From Sphingomonas sp. BAUL-RG-20F-R05-02 (lineage in GTDB: Bacteria > Pseudomonadota > Alphaproteobacteria > Sphingomonadales > Sphingomonadaceae), in NCBI RefSeq assembly GCF_022662305.1, contig NZ_JAKNQH010000002.1, positions 556,752-620,751 of the forward strand: 64,000 bases of DNA, written 5' to 3'. The position numbers and the translations under genes were made by a program. Under the pieces are notes generated by a model, which saw nothing but the letters and a program-made list of their open reading frames with translations, did not search any database and was not told the DNA's origin. Positions 25,040 to 34,654 of the stretch are shown here, piece by piece (the stretch's first letter is position 1; each line of letters begins with the position of its first letter).

Positions 25040-27346
25040 ATGCGCTATCCTCTCCTGTTCGCCGCCCTGCTGCCCGCCACGCTCGCGGCGCAGGCCCCCG
25101 CGCCGATCGACGCGGTCGACCCGATGATCGGCACCGGTGGCGAGGGGCACACCTTCCCCGGCGCGACCGCGCCGTTCGGGATGGTGCAATTGTCACCCGA
25201 CACCGACACGAGTTGCGTGATCCGCGAATGTTACAGCCATGCCGCCGGCTATCGCTACGAAGACCCCACCATTCAGGGATTCAGCCACACGCACTTCTCA
25301 GGCGCTGGACATAGCGACCTTGGCGACGTGCTGGTGATGCCGGTGGCGGGCGATACCGTGTCGCTCGATCCCGGCGACCCCAAGCGGCCAGGCAGCGGCT
25401 ATCGCTCGCGCTTCGGCCATAAAACCGAAGTGGCGCACCCCGGCTATTACGCGGTCAAGCTCGCCGATAGCGGCGTGCGCGCGGAGATGACGGCGGGGAC
25501 GCGGATCGGCGTGCATCGCTATACCTTCCCGGCGAACAAGGCGGCGCATCTGGTAATCGATCTGCGATCGTCGCTGTACAATTATCCCGGCAAGGTGCTG
25601 TGGTCAGGGCTGCACCTGCGGCCGGACGGCACCCTCACCGGGTTCCGCGAGACGCGCGGCTGGGCGCCGGGGCGCAAGCTGTACTTCGCGATGCGGTTTT
25701 CCGCGCCGCTCATCGATCACGGCTTTGTCGATCGCGAGGAGAACGTGCCTTACAAGGGTTTCCAGGGGCCAGGGCGCGGCAGCGACGCGCTGGCCGAAAA
25801 GCTCGGGCGGGCGCTGGAGGCGCGGCTCGATTTCGGGGTGCTCACCAAGCCGCTCGAGGTGAACGTCGCGCTGTCGGGGGTGGACGAGAACGCCGCCGTC
25901 GCCAATCTCGCCAGCGAGGCCGGCGGGTTCGATGCGGTACGCGCGCGGACCACGGCAGCGTGGAACAAAGCGCTGGGCGCGGTGCAGATCGACGCACCGG
26001 CGGCGACGCGCATTAACGTCTACACCGCGCTCTACCACGCCTTGCTCGCGCCGAGCGTGTGGAGCGATGCCGATGGCCGGTATCGCGGACCGGACGATCA
26101 GGTGCATCAGGCCAAGGGCTTCACCTTCCGCTCGACCTTTTCGCTATGGGATACGTTCCGCGCCGAGCATCCGTTGCTGACGCTGGTGCAGCCCGAACAG
26201 ACCACCGCCGACGTGGTGCAGTCGCTGGTGGCGAGTCAGCAGGTCAGCCCGGACGGCATTCTCCCGGTGTGGCAGTTCGCCGGGCGCGAGACATGGTGCA
26301 TGATCGGCTATCACGCCGTGCCGGTGATCGCCGATGCCTATATGAAGGGCCTGCGCGGGTTCGATGCCGAGGCCGCGCTGGCGGCGATGGTGGCGAGTGC
26401 GGATCACCGGTCTTACGGGGGCTTGGGCGACTATATCGATCGCGGCTACGTGCCGATCGACAAGGAGCCTGAGGCCGCATCCAAGACGGTGGAATATGCC
26501 TTCGACGACTGGAGCATCGCACGGATGGCGCGGGCGATGGGCAAGACCGCGATCGCGGACCGGTTCGACAAGCGCGCGGGCAATTGGCGCAACAGCTTCG
26601 ACGCGAAAACCGGCTGGCTGCGCGCGCGGCTGTCGAGCGGCGCATTCCGCACCCCGTTCGACCCGACCGCGATCAATTATGGTTCGGATTATACCGAGGG
26701 TAACGCATGGCAATATAGCTGGTTCGTGCCGCAAGACGAGGCTTCGCTGATCCAAACGCTTGGTGGCGACCGGCAAACGATCGCTAAACTCGATGCGATG
26801 TTCGATTTCGACAACAGCAAGGTCGATTACAGCCATGCCGAGGATATCGCCGGGCTGATCGGCCAATATATCCACGGCAACGAACCGAGCCACCACGTCG
26901 CCTATCTGTACGATTACGCAGGCGCGCCGTGGCGCACGCAGGAGCGACTGAAGCAGATCGTCGACACGCAGTACAAGCCGACGCCCGAGGGCCTCGCCGG
27001 CAACGACGATCTCGGCCAGATGTCGGCGTGGCTGGTGTTCACCGCGCTGGGTTTCTATCCCGTTACGCCTGGGTCGAACCAATATGCCATCGGGCGACCG
27101 TTCGTTTCGCGCGCAGTGATGAACCTGCCGAACGGCAAGCGCTTCACCGTGCTGGCGGACGGGCTATCCGACGCGAACCGCTATGTCGGCGCGGTGACGC
27201 TGAACGGCAAGCCGCTCGCGCGCAGCTACGTCACCGATGCCGAGATCCGCAGCGGCGGCGAATTGCGCTTTACCATGGCGGCAACGCCGAACAAGACGTG
27301 GGCGAGCAGCAAGGCGGCGCGGCCTTACTCGATGTCGACACGCTGA
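25040..27346 (+). CDS. GH92 family alpha-mannosidase, exported
   Basis: A 768-residue glycoside hydrolase family 92 enzyme (calcium-dependent exo-alpha-mannosidase). A signal peptide (residues 1-17, ending LAAQ) leads into the N-terminal beta domain with VDPMIGTGGEGHTFPGATAPFGMVQLSPD and GFSHTHFSGAGHSDLGD. The (alpha/alpha)6 catalytic domain carries GNEPSHHVAYLYDYAG and GNDDLGQMSAWLVFTALGFYPV, the hallmark of the family. It probably trims mannose from host or plant glycans in the periplasm. It stands alone: no TonB-dependent receptor or other glycosidase is adjacent. Confidence 0.92.
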   Translation: MRYPLLFAALLPATLAAQAPAPIDAVDPMIGTGGEGHTFPGATAPFGMVQLSPDTDTSCVIRECYSHAAGYRYEDPTIQGFSHTHFSGAGHSDLGDVLVMPVAGDTVSLDPGDPKRPGSGYRSRFGHKTEVAHPGYYAVKLADSGVRAEMTAGTRIGVHRYTFPANKAAHLVIDLRSSLYNYPGKVLWSGLHLRPDGTLTGFRETRGWAPGRKLYFAMRFSAPLIDHGFVDREENVPYKGFQGPGRGSDALAEKLGRALEARLDFGVLTKPLEVNVALSGVDENAAVANLASEAGGFDAVRARTTAAWNKALGAVQIDAPAATRINVYTALYHALLAPSVWSDADGRYRGPDDQVHQAKGFTFRSTFSLWDTFRAEHPLLTLVQPEQTTADVVQSLVASQQVSPDGILPVWQFAGRETWCMIGYHAVPVIADAYMKGLRGFDAEAALAAMVASADHRSYGGLGDYIDRGYVPIDKEPEAASKTVEYAFDDWSIARMARAMGKTAIADRFDKRAGNWRNSFDAKTGWLRARLSSGAFRTPFDPTAINYGSDYTEGNAWQYSWFVPQDEASLIQTLGGDRQTIAKLDAMFDFDNSKVDYSHAEDIAGLIGQYIHGNEPSHHVAYLYDYAGAPWRTQERLKQIVDTQYKPTPEGLAGNDDLGQMSAWLVFTALGFYPVTPGSNQYAIGRPFVSRAVMNLPNGKRFTVLADGLSDANRYVGAVTLNGKPLARSYVTDAEIRSGGELRFTMAATPNKTWASSKAARPYSMSTR

Positions 27347-27352
27347 TCCGCC

Positions 27353-28243
27353 TCACCGCGCTTCGGGCGCGCCGAGCATCCCCAGAAAGTTGCGACAGGG
27401 CAGCGTCGGCTCGCGATGGCGGACCAGCCACAGCATGATCGTGGCGATATCGTCCTCTACCCGGCGGTAGGTCAGCATCGCCGACTGCAGCGTGCACAGC
27501 GATTCGACCACCACCATCACCCCGATCCCCGCCGCCGCCAGCCCGAACAGCGTCGTCACGTCGGTGACGACCTGCGCGACACGCGGTTCGATGCCGCTCT
27601 CGCGCAGCAGCGCCAGCAGGTGGCCGGTAAACGGGCTGCGATCCTGCGAATACAGCACCAGCGGCTCATCGGCGAGATCGGCAAGACGCACGCTGTCCTG
27701 CGCGGCAAGACGGTGGCCGGGCGGACAGGCGACGAACAACCGCTCGCTGAGGTATGGCTCGGCAGTCAGCGTGTCGGGCAGATCGGGCATGGCGCGGCTG
27801 CGGTGGAAGGCGATGTCGAGCAGATGATCCTCGAGCTGCCGGAGATGGTCGGTCCCGGCAATCTCGCGCAGCATCAGCGACACCGCCGGATAGCGGTCGC
27901 GGAAATCGGCGATCGCATGCGCGATTTCCGTCACGAACGGCGCCGACGCGCTGAACCCGATCGCCAGCCCGCCGAGTTCACCGCGCGCGGCCCGGCGCGC
28001 GACCGAGATCGCGTTGTCCGCCTCGCGCAGCGTCGCGCGGGCGGCGTCGAGGAACAGCCGCCCCGCCGGCGTCAGCGCCACGCGGCGGCTGGTGCGTTCG
28101 AGCAGGCGCACCTGCAACTCCTCCTCCAGCACACGGATCTGCTGGCTGAGCGGTGGTTGCGAGATGCCGAGATGCGCGGCGGCACGCGCGAAGTGCAGAT
28201 CCTCGGCGACCTGAACGAAATAGCGCAGATGGCGAAGTTCCAT
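27353..28243 (-). CDS. LysR family transcriptional regulator
   Basis: A 296-residue LysR regulator. The N-terminal winged HTH begins MELRHLRYFVQVAEDLHFARAAAHLGISQPPLSQQIRVLEEEL, followed by an effector-binding domain with two periplasmic-binding-like lobes. The start is ATG 28243, the usual MELRHLRYF beginning; upstream in-frame codons are not typical. It is divergent from the RND efflux operon, so it probably controls that operon and itself, through the dyad overlapping its own start. The effector is unknown. Confidence 0.9.
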   Translation of the reverse strand: MELRHLRYFVQVAEDLHFARAAAHLGISQPPLSQQIRVLEEELQVRLLERTSRRVALTPAGRLFLDAARATLREADNAISVARRAARGELGGLAIGFSASAPFVTEIAHAIADFRDRYPAVSLMLREIAGTDHLRQLEDHLLDIAFHRSRAMPDLPDTLTAEPYLSERLFVACPPGHRLAAQDSVRLADLADEPLVLYSQDRSPFTGHLLALLRESGIEPRVAQVVTDVTTLFGLAAAGIGVMVVVESLCTLQSAMLTYRRVEDDIATIMLWLVRHREPTLPCRNFLGMLGAPEAR

Positions 28244-28270
28244 GATTAATAGCTGTATCATATCAATCAT
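28242..28270. promoter_or_regulatory. Candidate LysR-binding dyad
   Basis: ATGATT (28242-28247) and AATCAT (28265-28270) are inverted copies flanking an AT-rich centre that itself contains an imperfect ATTAATA/TATCAAT dyad. It overlaps the LysR start codon, a position suited to autorepression, and lies about 130 bp upstream of the permease ATG. Confidence 0.4.
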
Positions 28271-28399
28271 GCCGTAAACAATATTGGACACGCGTGTTTG
28301 GCAGGCGCACTTCGCCGCATCGCAACATACGAACGGCGATCCAGACATGACACGCCTTGTGGCTCACGCGCCGCACCACAGCAGCATCGGACCCACACG

Positions 28400-31300
28400 A
28401 TGATCGGTATCGTCCGGATGGCGCTGACGCGCCCGCTGACCTTCATCGTAATGGCGATCCTGATCGCGATCATCGGCGTGCTGGCCGCGATCCGCACGCC
28501 GGTCGACATCTTCCCCGACATTCGCGTGCCGGTGATCGCGACCGCATGGCAGTATAGCGGCCTGCCGCCCGACCAGATGAGCGGGCGCATCATCACGCCG
28601 TTCGAGCGCGTGCTGACCACCACCGTCAACGATATCGACCATATCGAAAGCCAGTCGCTGCCCGGCATCGGCGTGGTGAAGATCTATTTCCAGCCGGGCG
28701 CCGACATCCGCACCGCGACCGCGCAGGTGACGTCGGTCAGCCAGACCGTGCTGAAGCAGTTGCCGCCGGGCGTGACGCCGCCGCTGATCCTCAACTATAA
28801 CGCTTCGACCGTGCCGATCCTCCAGCTTGCGCTCTCGGGCAAGGGGCTGAGCGAAGGCCGCATGTTCGATCTTGCGCAGAATCAGGTTCGCCCCGGTCTG
28901 GTGACGGTGCCGGGCGCCGCCGTCCCCTACCCCTCCGGCGGACGCACGCGCCAGATCCAGATTGATCTCGATCCCGCCGCGCTGCAATCCAAGGGGCTGT
29001 CGGGGCAGGATGTCGGCAATGCGATCGCCGCGCAGAACCAGATCAACCCGGCCGGCTTCGCCAAGATCGGCGGCTTCCAGTACAGCGTGCAGCTCAACAA
29101 TGCGCCGAGCACGATCGAGGAACTGAACGCGCTGCCGATCAAGGTCGTCAACGGCGCGACGATCTACATGCGCGACGTGGCGCACGTCCGCGACGGCTCC
29201 GCGCCGCAGACCAACGTCGTGCATGTCGACGGTTCGCGTTCGGTGCTCATCACCATCCTCAAGAACGGCGCGACTTCCACGCTGGCGATTGTGCAGGGCA
29301 TCAAGGACGCGCTGCCCAAGATCCAGGCGACGCTGCCGCCGACGTTGAAGGTCGTGCCGATCGGCGACCAGTCGCTGTTCGTGAAGGCGGCGGTGGAGGG
29401 CGTGATCAAGGAAGGCGCGATCGCCGCCGCACTCACCTCGGTGATGATTCTGCTGTTCCTGGGGAGCTGGCGCTCGACCCTCATCATCGCGATCTCGATT
29501 CCCCTGTCGATCCTGGCCGCGATCATCGCGTTGTCGGTGACGGGCAATACGCTCAACACGATGACACTGGGCGGGCTATCCCTCGCGGTCGGCATCCTCG
29601 TCGACGACGCGACGGTGACGATCGAGAACATCAACTGGCATCTCGAACAGGGCAAACCGGTGATCCAGTCGATCCTCGACGGCGCGGCGCAGATCGTCGG
29701 GCCAGCGTTCGTGTCGCTGCTGTGCATCTGTATCGTGTTCGTGCCGATGTTCTTCCTGCCCGGTGTATCCGGCTTCCTGTTCGTGCCGCTGGCGCTGGCG
29801 GTGGTGTTCGCGATGATCGCGTCGTTCATCCTGTCGCGCACTTTGGTGCCGACGATGGCGATGTATCTGCTGAAACCGCATGCCGGCCACGACGATGCCG
29901 CGCTGCACGAGGCACCACCCTCACGCAATCCGCTGGTGCGGTTCCAGCGCGGGTTTGAACGGCAGTTCGAGCGGTTTCGCAGCGGCTATCTCGGCCTGCT
30001 CGAACGCGCGCTTGCCGCGCGCAAGATGTTCGTGATCGGCTTCCTCGTTTGCGTCGCCGCATCGTTTTTGCTCGCACCGTTCCTGGGCGAGAATTTCTTC
30101 CCGTCGGTCGATGCCGGGCAGATGGCGATGCACGTCCGCGCGCCGGTCGGCTCTCGCATCGAGGACACGTCGGCCGAGTTCGACCGCATCCAGCGCAAGA
30201 TCCGCGAGATCATCCCGGCGGACGAACTGGTTTCGGTGGTCGACAACATCGGCCTGCCGGTCAGCTCGATCAACACGACCTACAACAACTCCGGCACGAT
30301 CGGCCCGCAGGACGGCGATATCCTCATCCAGCTTGCCAAGGATCACAAGCCGACCGCCGGCTATGTGCAGAAGCTGCGCGAGGAACTGCCCAAGGCGTTC
30401 ACCGGCACCACCTTCTCGTTCCTGCCCGCCGATATCACCAGCCAAATTCTCAACTTCGGCGCGCCCGCGCCGATCGATATCCAGGTGACCGGCAAGAAAG
30501 ATGCGGAGAACCAGGCGCTCGCCAAGGAAATCCTGCGCCGCATCGCCAGGATCCCCGGCGTGGCCGATGCGCGCATCCAGCAGTCGGCGCGCTATCCGCA
30601 GCTCAACGTCGATATCGATCGCACCCGCGCCAGCCAGTACGGCCTCAACGAGCGTGACGTGACGACCAGCCTCGCCTCGTCGCTCGCCGGCACCTCGCAG
30701 ACCGCGCCGACCTACTTCCTCGATCCCAAGACCGGCGTGTCCTATCCGGTCGTCGCGCAGACGCCGGAATATCAGATCGGTTCGCTGAGCGACCTCGCCA
30801 ACGTACCTGTCACGGCGGCGAACGGCGGCAAATCGCAGATCATCGGCGGTATCGGCACGATCACGCGCGGCAACGGTGCGGCGGTGGTGACGCACTACAA
30901 CATCGCGCCGGTGACAGACGTATATGCCACCACCAACGGCCGCGATCTCGGTGCCGTCGCGGGCGATATCAAGCAGGTGATCGCATCGCTGAAAGATCAG
31001 ACGCCGAAGGGCGTGACGGTCACGCTGCGCGGGCAATATGCGACGATGCAGACCGCCTTCTCGGGGCTGGGCTTCGGCCTCGTCGCGGCGATCGTGCTGA
31101 TCTATCTGCTGATCGTGGTGAACTTCCAGAGCTGGCTCGACCCGTTCGTCATCATCACCGCGCTGCCCGGCGCGCTCGCCGGCATCATTTGGATGCTGTT
31201 CATCACCGGCACCACGCTGTCGGTGCCGGCGCTGACCGGTGCGATCATGTGCATGGGCGTGGCAACCGCCAACGCGATCCTGGTCGTCAGCTTCGCGCGC

Positions 31301-31600
31301 GAACGGCTCGAGGTGCTGGGCGACGCCACCGCCGCCGCGCTGGAGGCGGGGCAAGTCCGCTTCCGCCCGGTGTTGATGACCGCGCTCGCCATGATCATCG
31401 GCATGTTGCCGATGGCGATGGGCTTCGGCGAGGGCGGCGAGCAGAACGCGCCGCTCGGCCGCGCGGTGATCGGCGGGCTTACCGTGGCGACCTTCGCTAC
31501 GTTGATGTTCGTCCCCGTCATCTTCAGCCTGGTGCACCGCCGCCACGGCAAACCCGTCCCCGGCACGACGCCGGATCATCTGGAGCTTCAACATGCCTGA
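28400..31600 (+). CDS. RND efflux transporter permease subunit
   Basis: A 1066-residue inner-membrane proton antiporter of the AcrB/HAE-1 superfamily. Twelve transmembrane helices and two large periplasmic loops are evident; the proton-relay aspartates are present as GILVDDATVTIEN (Asp402-Asp403). The second half has VMTALAMIIGMLPMAMGFGEGGEQNAPLGRAVIGGL. Drug, solvent or metabolite substrates cannot be told apart. The start is ATG 28400; the in-frame stretch upstream to 28298 is non-hydrophobic. It overlaps the adaptor gene by 8 bases and is first in the operon, before its adaptor. Confidence 0.93.
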   Translation: MIGIVRMALTRPLTFIVMAILIAIIGVLAAIRTPVDIFPDIRVPVIATAWQYSGLPPDQMSGRIITPFERVLTTTVNDIDHIESQSLPGIGVVKIYFQPGADIRTATAQVTSVSQTVLKQLPPGVTPPLILNYNASTVPILQLALSGKGLSEGRMFDLAQNQVRPGLVTVPGAAVPYPSGGRTRQIQIDLDPAALQSKGLSGQDVGNAIAAQNQINPAGFAKIGGFQYSVQLNNAPSTIEELNALPIKVVNGATIYMRDVAHVRDGSAPQTNVVHVDGSRSVLITILKNGATSTLAIVQGIKDALPKIQATLPPTLKVVPIGDQSLFVKAAVEGVIKEGAIAAALTSVMILLFLGSWRSTLIIAISIPLSILAAIIALSVTGNTLNTMTLGGLSLAVGILVDDATVTIENINWHLEQGKPVIQSILDGAAQIVGPAFVSLLCICIVFVPMFFLPGVSGFLFVPLALAVVFAMIASFILSRTLVPTMAMYLLKPHAGHDDAALHEAPPSRNPLVRFQRGFERQFERFRSGYLGLLERALAARKMFVIGFLVCVAASFLLAPFLGENFFPSVDAGQMAMHVRAPVGSRIEDTSAEFDRIQRKIREIIPADELVSVVDNIGLPVSSINTTYNNSGTIGPQDGDILIQLAKDHKPTAGYVQKLREELPKAFTGTTFSFLPADITSQILNFGAPAPIDIQVTGKKDAENQALAKEILRRIARIPGVADARIQQSARYPQLNVDIDRTRASQYGLNERDVTTSLASSLAGTSQTAPTYFLDPKTGVSYPVVAQTPEYQIGSLSDLANVPVTAANGGKSQIIGGIGTITRGNGAAVVTHYNIAPVTDVYATTNGRDLGAVAGDIKQVIASLKDQTPKGVTVTLRGQYATMQTAFSGLGFGLVAAIVLIYLLIVVNFQSWLDPFVIITALPGALAGIIWMLFITGTTLSVPALTGAIMCMGVATANAILVVSFARERLEVLGDATAAALEAGQVRFRPVLMTALAMIIGMLPMAMGFGEGGEQNAPLGRAVIGGLTVATFATLMFVPVIFSLVHRRHGKPVPGTTPDHLELQHA

Positions 31601-32747
31601 GGGCAACGGCCGCACTTTGAAGACTGTCGGCGTGGTCGGCGTGATCGCCGCGGTGGCGATCGTCGGCGTCGGCGTCGCGACGCGCTCGCATTCGGAAAGC
31701 AACTTGGCGACATGGACCGCGACGCAGGCGGTGCCGACCGTCACCGTGATCCACCCCGCGCAGAGCAAGGCGGCGAGCGCGCTGGTGCTGCCCGCGCAAC
31801 TGGCAGCACTACAGGCCGCGCCGATCTACGCGCGCACCAGCGGTTATGTGCGCAAGTGGCTGGTCGATATCGGTGACAATGTTCGTGCTGGCCAGACGCT
31901 CGCCGTGCTGGACGCGCCCGAGGTCGATCAGCAGCTCGCCGCCGCGCGCGCCGATTACCAGACCGCGCGCGCCAACCAGCAGCTTGCCGCCAGCACCGCG
32001 ACCCGTTGGAAGACGATGCTCGCCAAGGATGCGGTGTCGAAGCAGGAAACCGACGAGAAGGTCGGCGATCTCGCCGCCAAGACCGCGCTGACCAACGCCG
32101 CGAGCGCCAACGTCAACCGGCTGCAATATACCGCCGGTTTCACGCGGCTGGTCGCGCCGTTCTCGGGCGTGGTGACGACGCGCTCCACCAATGTCGGTTC
32201 GCTGGTGACGGCCGGCACCGCCGCCTCGACGCCGCTGTTCACCGTCGCCGACATCAGCCGCATCCGCGCCTATGTGAAGGTGCCGCAGGCCTATTCCGCG
32301 CAGGTGCATAAAGGCATGGAGGTGAAGCTCACCCTGCCCGAATATCCGGGTCGCACCTTCACCGCGCAGATGACGCGGTCGGCCGATGCGGTCGATACCG
32401 GTTCGGGCACGGTGCTGGTCGAGTTGCAGGCGGCGAACGGCGACCGCGCGTTGAAGCCCGGAGCCTATGCGCAGGCGAGCTTCCCCGTCACGGGCGGTGG
32501 CAGCGCGGTGGAACTGCCGGCAAGCGCGATGATCATCGGCCAGAACGGCACGCAGGTCGCGGTGGTCGGCGCGGACGGGCGCGCGCGGTTGAAGACGGTG
32601 ACGATCGGGCAGGATCTCGGCGATCGGGTGCAGATCAGCGCCGGCCTCGCGCCGACCGACCGCGTGATCGACAGCCCACCCGATTCGCTCCAGACCGGTG
32701 ACAAGGTGCAGATTGCGCGGGCCGGGGGTGCCGCCGGTGGCAAGTAA
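31593..32747 (+). CDS. RND periplasmic adaptor subunit (membrane fusion protein)
   Basis: A 384-residue adaptor linking the permease to the outer-membrane channel. It has an N-terminal membrane anchor (about 11-30), lipoyl-like halves (PIYARTSGYVRKWLVDIGDNVRAGQTLAVLDAPEVDQQLAAA and FSGVVTTRSTNVGSLV, quoted in parts of the usual motif), a helical hairpin between them, a beta-barrel and a membrane-proximal domain. There is no lipobox, so it is anchored by the helix. The ATG at 31593 lies inside the end of the permease gene. Confidence 0.92.
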   Translation: MPEGNGRTLKTVGVVGVIAAVAIVGVGVATRSHSESNLATWTATQAVPTVTVIHPAQSKAASALVLPAQLAALQAAPIYARTSGYVRKWLVDIGDNVRAGQTLAVLDAPEVDQQLAAARADYQTARANQQLAASTATRWKTMLAKDAVSKQETDEKVGDLAAKTALTNAASANVNRLQYTAGFTRLVAPFSGVVTTRSTNVGSLVTAGTAASTPLFTVADISRIRAYVKVPQAYSAQVHKGMEVKLTLPEYPGRTFTAQMTRSADAVDTGSGTVLVELQAANGDRALKPGAYAQASFPVTGGGSAVELPASAMIIGQNGTQVAVVGADGRARLKTVTIGQDLGDRVQISAGLAPTDRVIDSPPDSLQTGDKVQIARAGGAAGGK

Positions 32748-34134
32748 GCGCTGGTTGCCGTCGCTGACCGCCGTACTGCTCGGCGGATGTTCGCTCGCGC
32801 CCGATTACCAGCGCCCGGCGGTGGCGGTGGCGCCCGCCTTCAAGGAGGCGGCACCGTGGCAACAGGCCGCTGTGACGCCGCCGCCGGCAGGCAAATGGTG
32901 GCAGGCATTCGGCGACGCATCGCTCGACACGCTTGAGGACCGGATCGAGGCAGGCAATTTCGATCTCGCCGCCGCCGTCGCACGCTACGATCAGGCACGC
33001 GCGCTGGTGCGTCAGGCACGCGCCGACCTGTTCCCGCAGATCGACGCGAGCGCGAGCGTCGATCGCAACCGGCTGTCCGCCAACCGGCCGATCGCGCGGG
33101 GGCTGGCATCGACGCAGACCGACAAGATCATCGGTGGATCGCTCGCCTACGAACTCGATCTGTTCGGGCGGGTGCGCAACAATATCGCCGCAGGACGTGC
33201 CAACGCGCGTGCGTCGGCGTTCGACGTGGCGGGCGTGCGGCTGGGGCTGCAAAGCCAATTGGCAGCGACCTATTTCGATCTGCGTGGCCTCGACGCGCGC
33301 ATCATCCTGCTCAACCAGACGGTCACCTCCTACCAGCGCGCGTTCGACCTGACGGATACGCGGCACAGCGGCGGCATCGCCTCCGGCATCGACGTGAGCC
33401 GGGCGCAGGCACAGCTTTCCAGCGCCAAGTCGGAATTGTCCTCGGTCGAGATCGATCGGGCGAAGGACGAACATGCCATCGCCGTGCTCATCGGCGAAAC
33501 GCCCTCGACCTTCGCCATCCCCGTCGCGGACGATCAAACGCGACCGCCGGCGATCGCGGCGGGCCTGCCCTCCACGCTGCTCGAACGGCGGCCCGATATC
33601 GCCGCCGCCGAACGCCGCGTCGCCGCCGCCAACGCGCAGATCGGCGTCGCGCGCGCGGCGTTCTTCCCCAACGTGACACTGGGGGCGCAGGGTGGCTTCG
33701 AATCGGTCGGGGGCGACTGGCTGGGCGCGGCGAGCAGCTTCTGGGCGCTCGGGCCGCTGCAGGCCGCGCTGACCGTGTTCGACGGCGGACGGCGTGCCGG
33801 GCAGGTGCGGCAGGCGCGTGCGCAGTTCGCGGAAGCCGCCGCCAATTACCGCCAGACCGTGCTGACCGCTTTCCGCGAGGTCGAGGACGACCTTGCCACC
33901 CAGCGGCTGCTCGTCGCGGGCGAGGCCAATCAGGCGCAGGCCGCCAAAGCGGCCGAGCGGACCCGCGATCTCGCGCTGATCCGGTACCGCGATGGCGCAT
34001 CCGATTATCTCGAAGTGGTGACGGCACAGACCGCCGCACTCGATGCCGAGCGCGCATTGCTGCAACTGCGCACCCAACAATTGCAGGCGGCGAGCGATAC
34101 GTTTCGGGCGCTGGGTGGCGGCGCAGAGCAATAA
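32737..34134 (+). CDS. Outer-membrane efflux factor, NodT/TolC family lipoprotein
   Basis: A 465-residue trimeric channel subunit. It has a signal peptide with lipobox LLGGC (Cys about 17, followed by SLAPDYQRP, the standard NodT start) and two repeated outer-membrane-efflux domains, with the DLFGRVRN motif in the first and PNVTLGAQGGF / LTVFDGGRRAG in the second. I chose GTG 32737, which overlaps the adaptor stop and follows a GGGGG stretch; GTG 32728 would add three residues. It completes the tripartite pump. Confidence 0.9.
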   Translation: MASKRWLPSLTAVLLGGCSLAPDYQRPAVAVAPAFKEAAPWQQAAVTPPPAGKWWQAFGDASLDTLEDRIEAGNFDLAAAVARYDQARALVRQARADLFPQIDASASVDRNRLSANRPIARGLASTQTDKIIGGSLAYELDLFGRVRNNIAAGRANARASAFDVAGVRLGLQSQLAATYFDLRGLDARIILLNQTVTSYQRAFDLTDTRHSGGIASGIDVSRAQAQLSSAKSELSSVEIDRAKDEHAIAVLIGETPSTFAIPVADDQTRPPAIAAGLPSTLLERRPDIAAAERRVAAANAQIGVARAAFFPNVTLGAQGGFESVGGDWLGAASSFWALGPLQAALTVFDGGRRAGQVRQARAQFAEAAANYRQTVLTAFREVEDDLATQRLLVAGEANQAQAAKAAERTRDLALIRYRDGASDYLEVVTAQTAALDAERALLQLRTQQLQAASDTFRALGGGAEQ

Positions 34135-34225
34135 GTCGCGCTGCGACCCGCTGATATACGCGCAAATCGGCGCGGCGCGATGATGCGGCGTTGCGCGGGT
34201 GCGTGGAATTTCCCACATAGCAGCG

Positions 34226-34639
34226 ATGACAGACACTCCTGACCCCGACGGCGTCAGCACGGCGCCTACGCCGCGCAAGACGCGCGCGAGCGTGATGTTG
34301 ACTGCGTCCATCGAACGCTTCGGGGGCGGTGAACCCTCACGCCACCGTGTGCGTGACCTTTCGACGGACGGACTCCGGATCGACCAGGCGATCGGACTTC
34401 AGGTCGGCGCGACGGTGCTGATTTCGATAGGGGCACTCCAGGCGATCGGCGCCACCGTGGTGTGGGTCGACAAGGGATCGGCAGGGTTGCGCTTCATCGA
34501 GCCGATCAACCCGGACGACGCTCGTGCCAAGGCGGTCATCACGCCGCGCCCGCAAGCCGACGCACCGCGCGACGTGCGAACCTCGGGGCCGACCGCCGGC
34601 TGGATGCCGGATCTGCCCAACCCGTATCGCAAACTCTGA
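34226..34639 (+). CDS. PilZ domain protein
   Basis: A 137-residue single-domain PilZ protein, a predicted cyclic-di-GMP receptor. The second PilZ motif is clear (VRDLSTDGLRID, about 45-56, matching D/NxSxxG); arginines needed for the first RxxxR motif are less clear, with RHRVR just before it. The C-terminus (residues 105-137) is Pro-rich and probably flexible. No cyclase or flagellar gene is adjacent. The start is ATG 34226. Convergent with tyrC, 15 bp apart. Confidence 0.75.
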   Translation: MTDTPDPDGVSTAPTPRKTRASVMLTASIERFGGGEPSRHRVRDLSTDGLRIDQAIGLQVGATVLISIGALQAIGATVVWVDKGSAGLRFIEPINPDDARAKAVITPRPQADAPRDVRTSGPTAGWMPDLPNPYRKL

Positions 34640-34654
34640 TTGGCGTTCTCGGCG

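Noticed and set aside
29921..31768. Long antisense frame (615 codons) over the RND permease
   Set aside because: Shadow of the real permease; low-complexity protein without any recognisable domain or ribosome site.
32635..34311. Long open frame (558 codons) antisense to the efflux factor gene
   Set aside because: It is the mirror of a clear NodT gene, is rich in Arg/Gly/Asp/His with no domain, and arises from GC-rich codon use.
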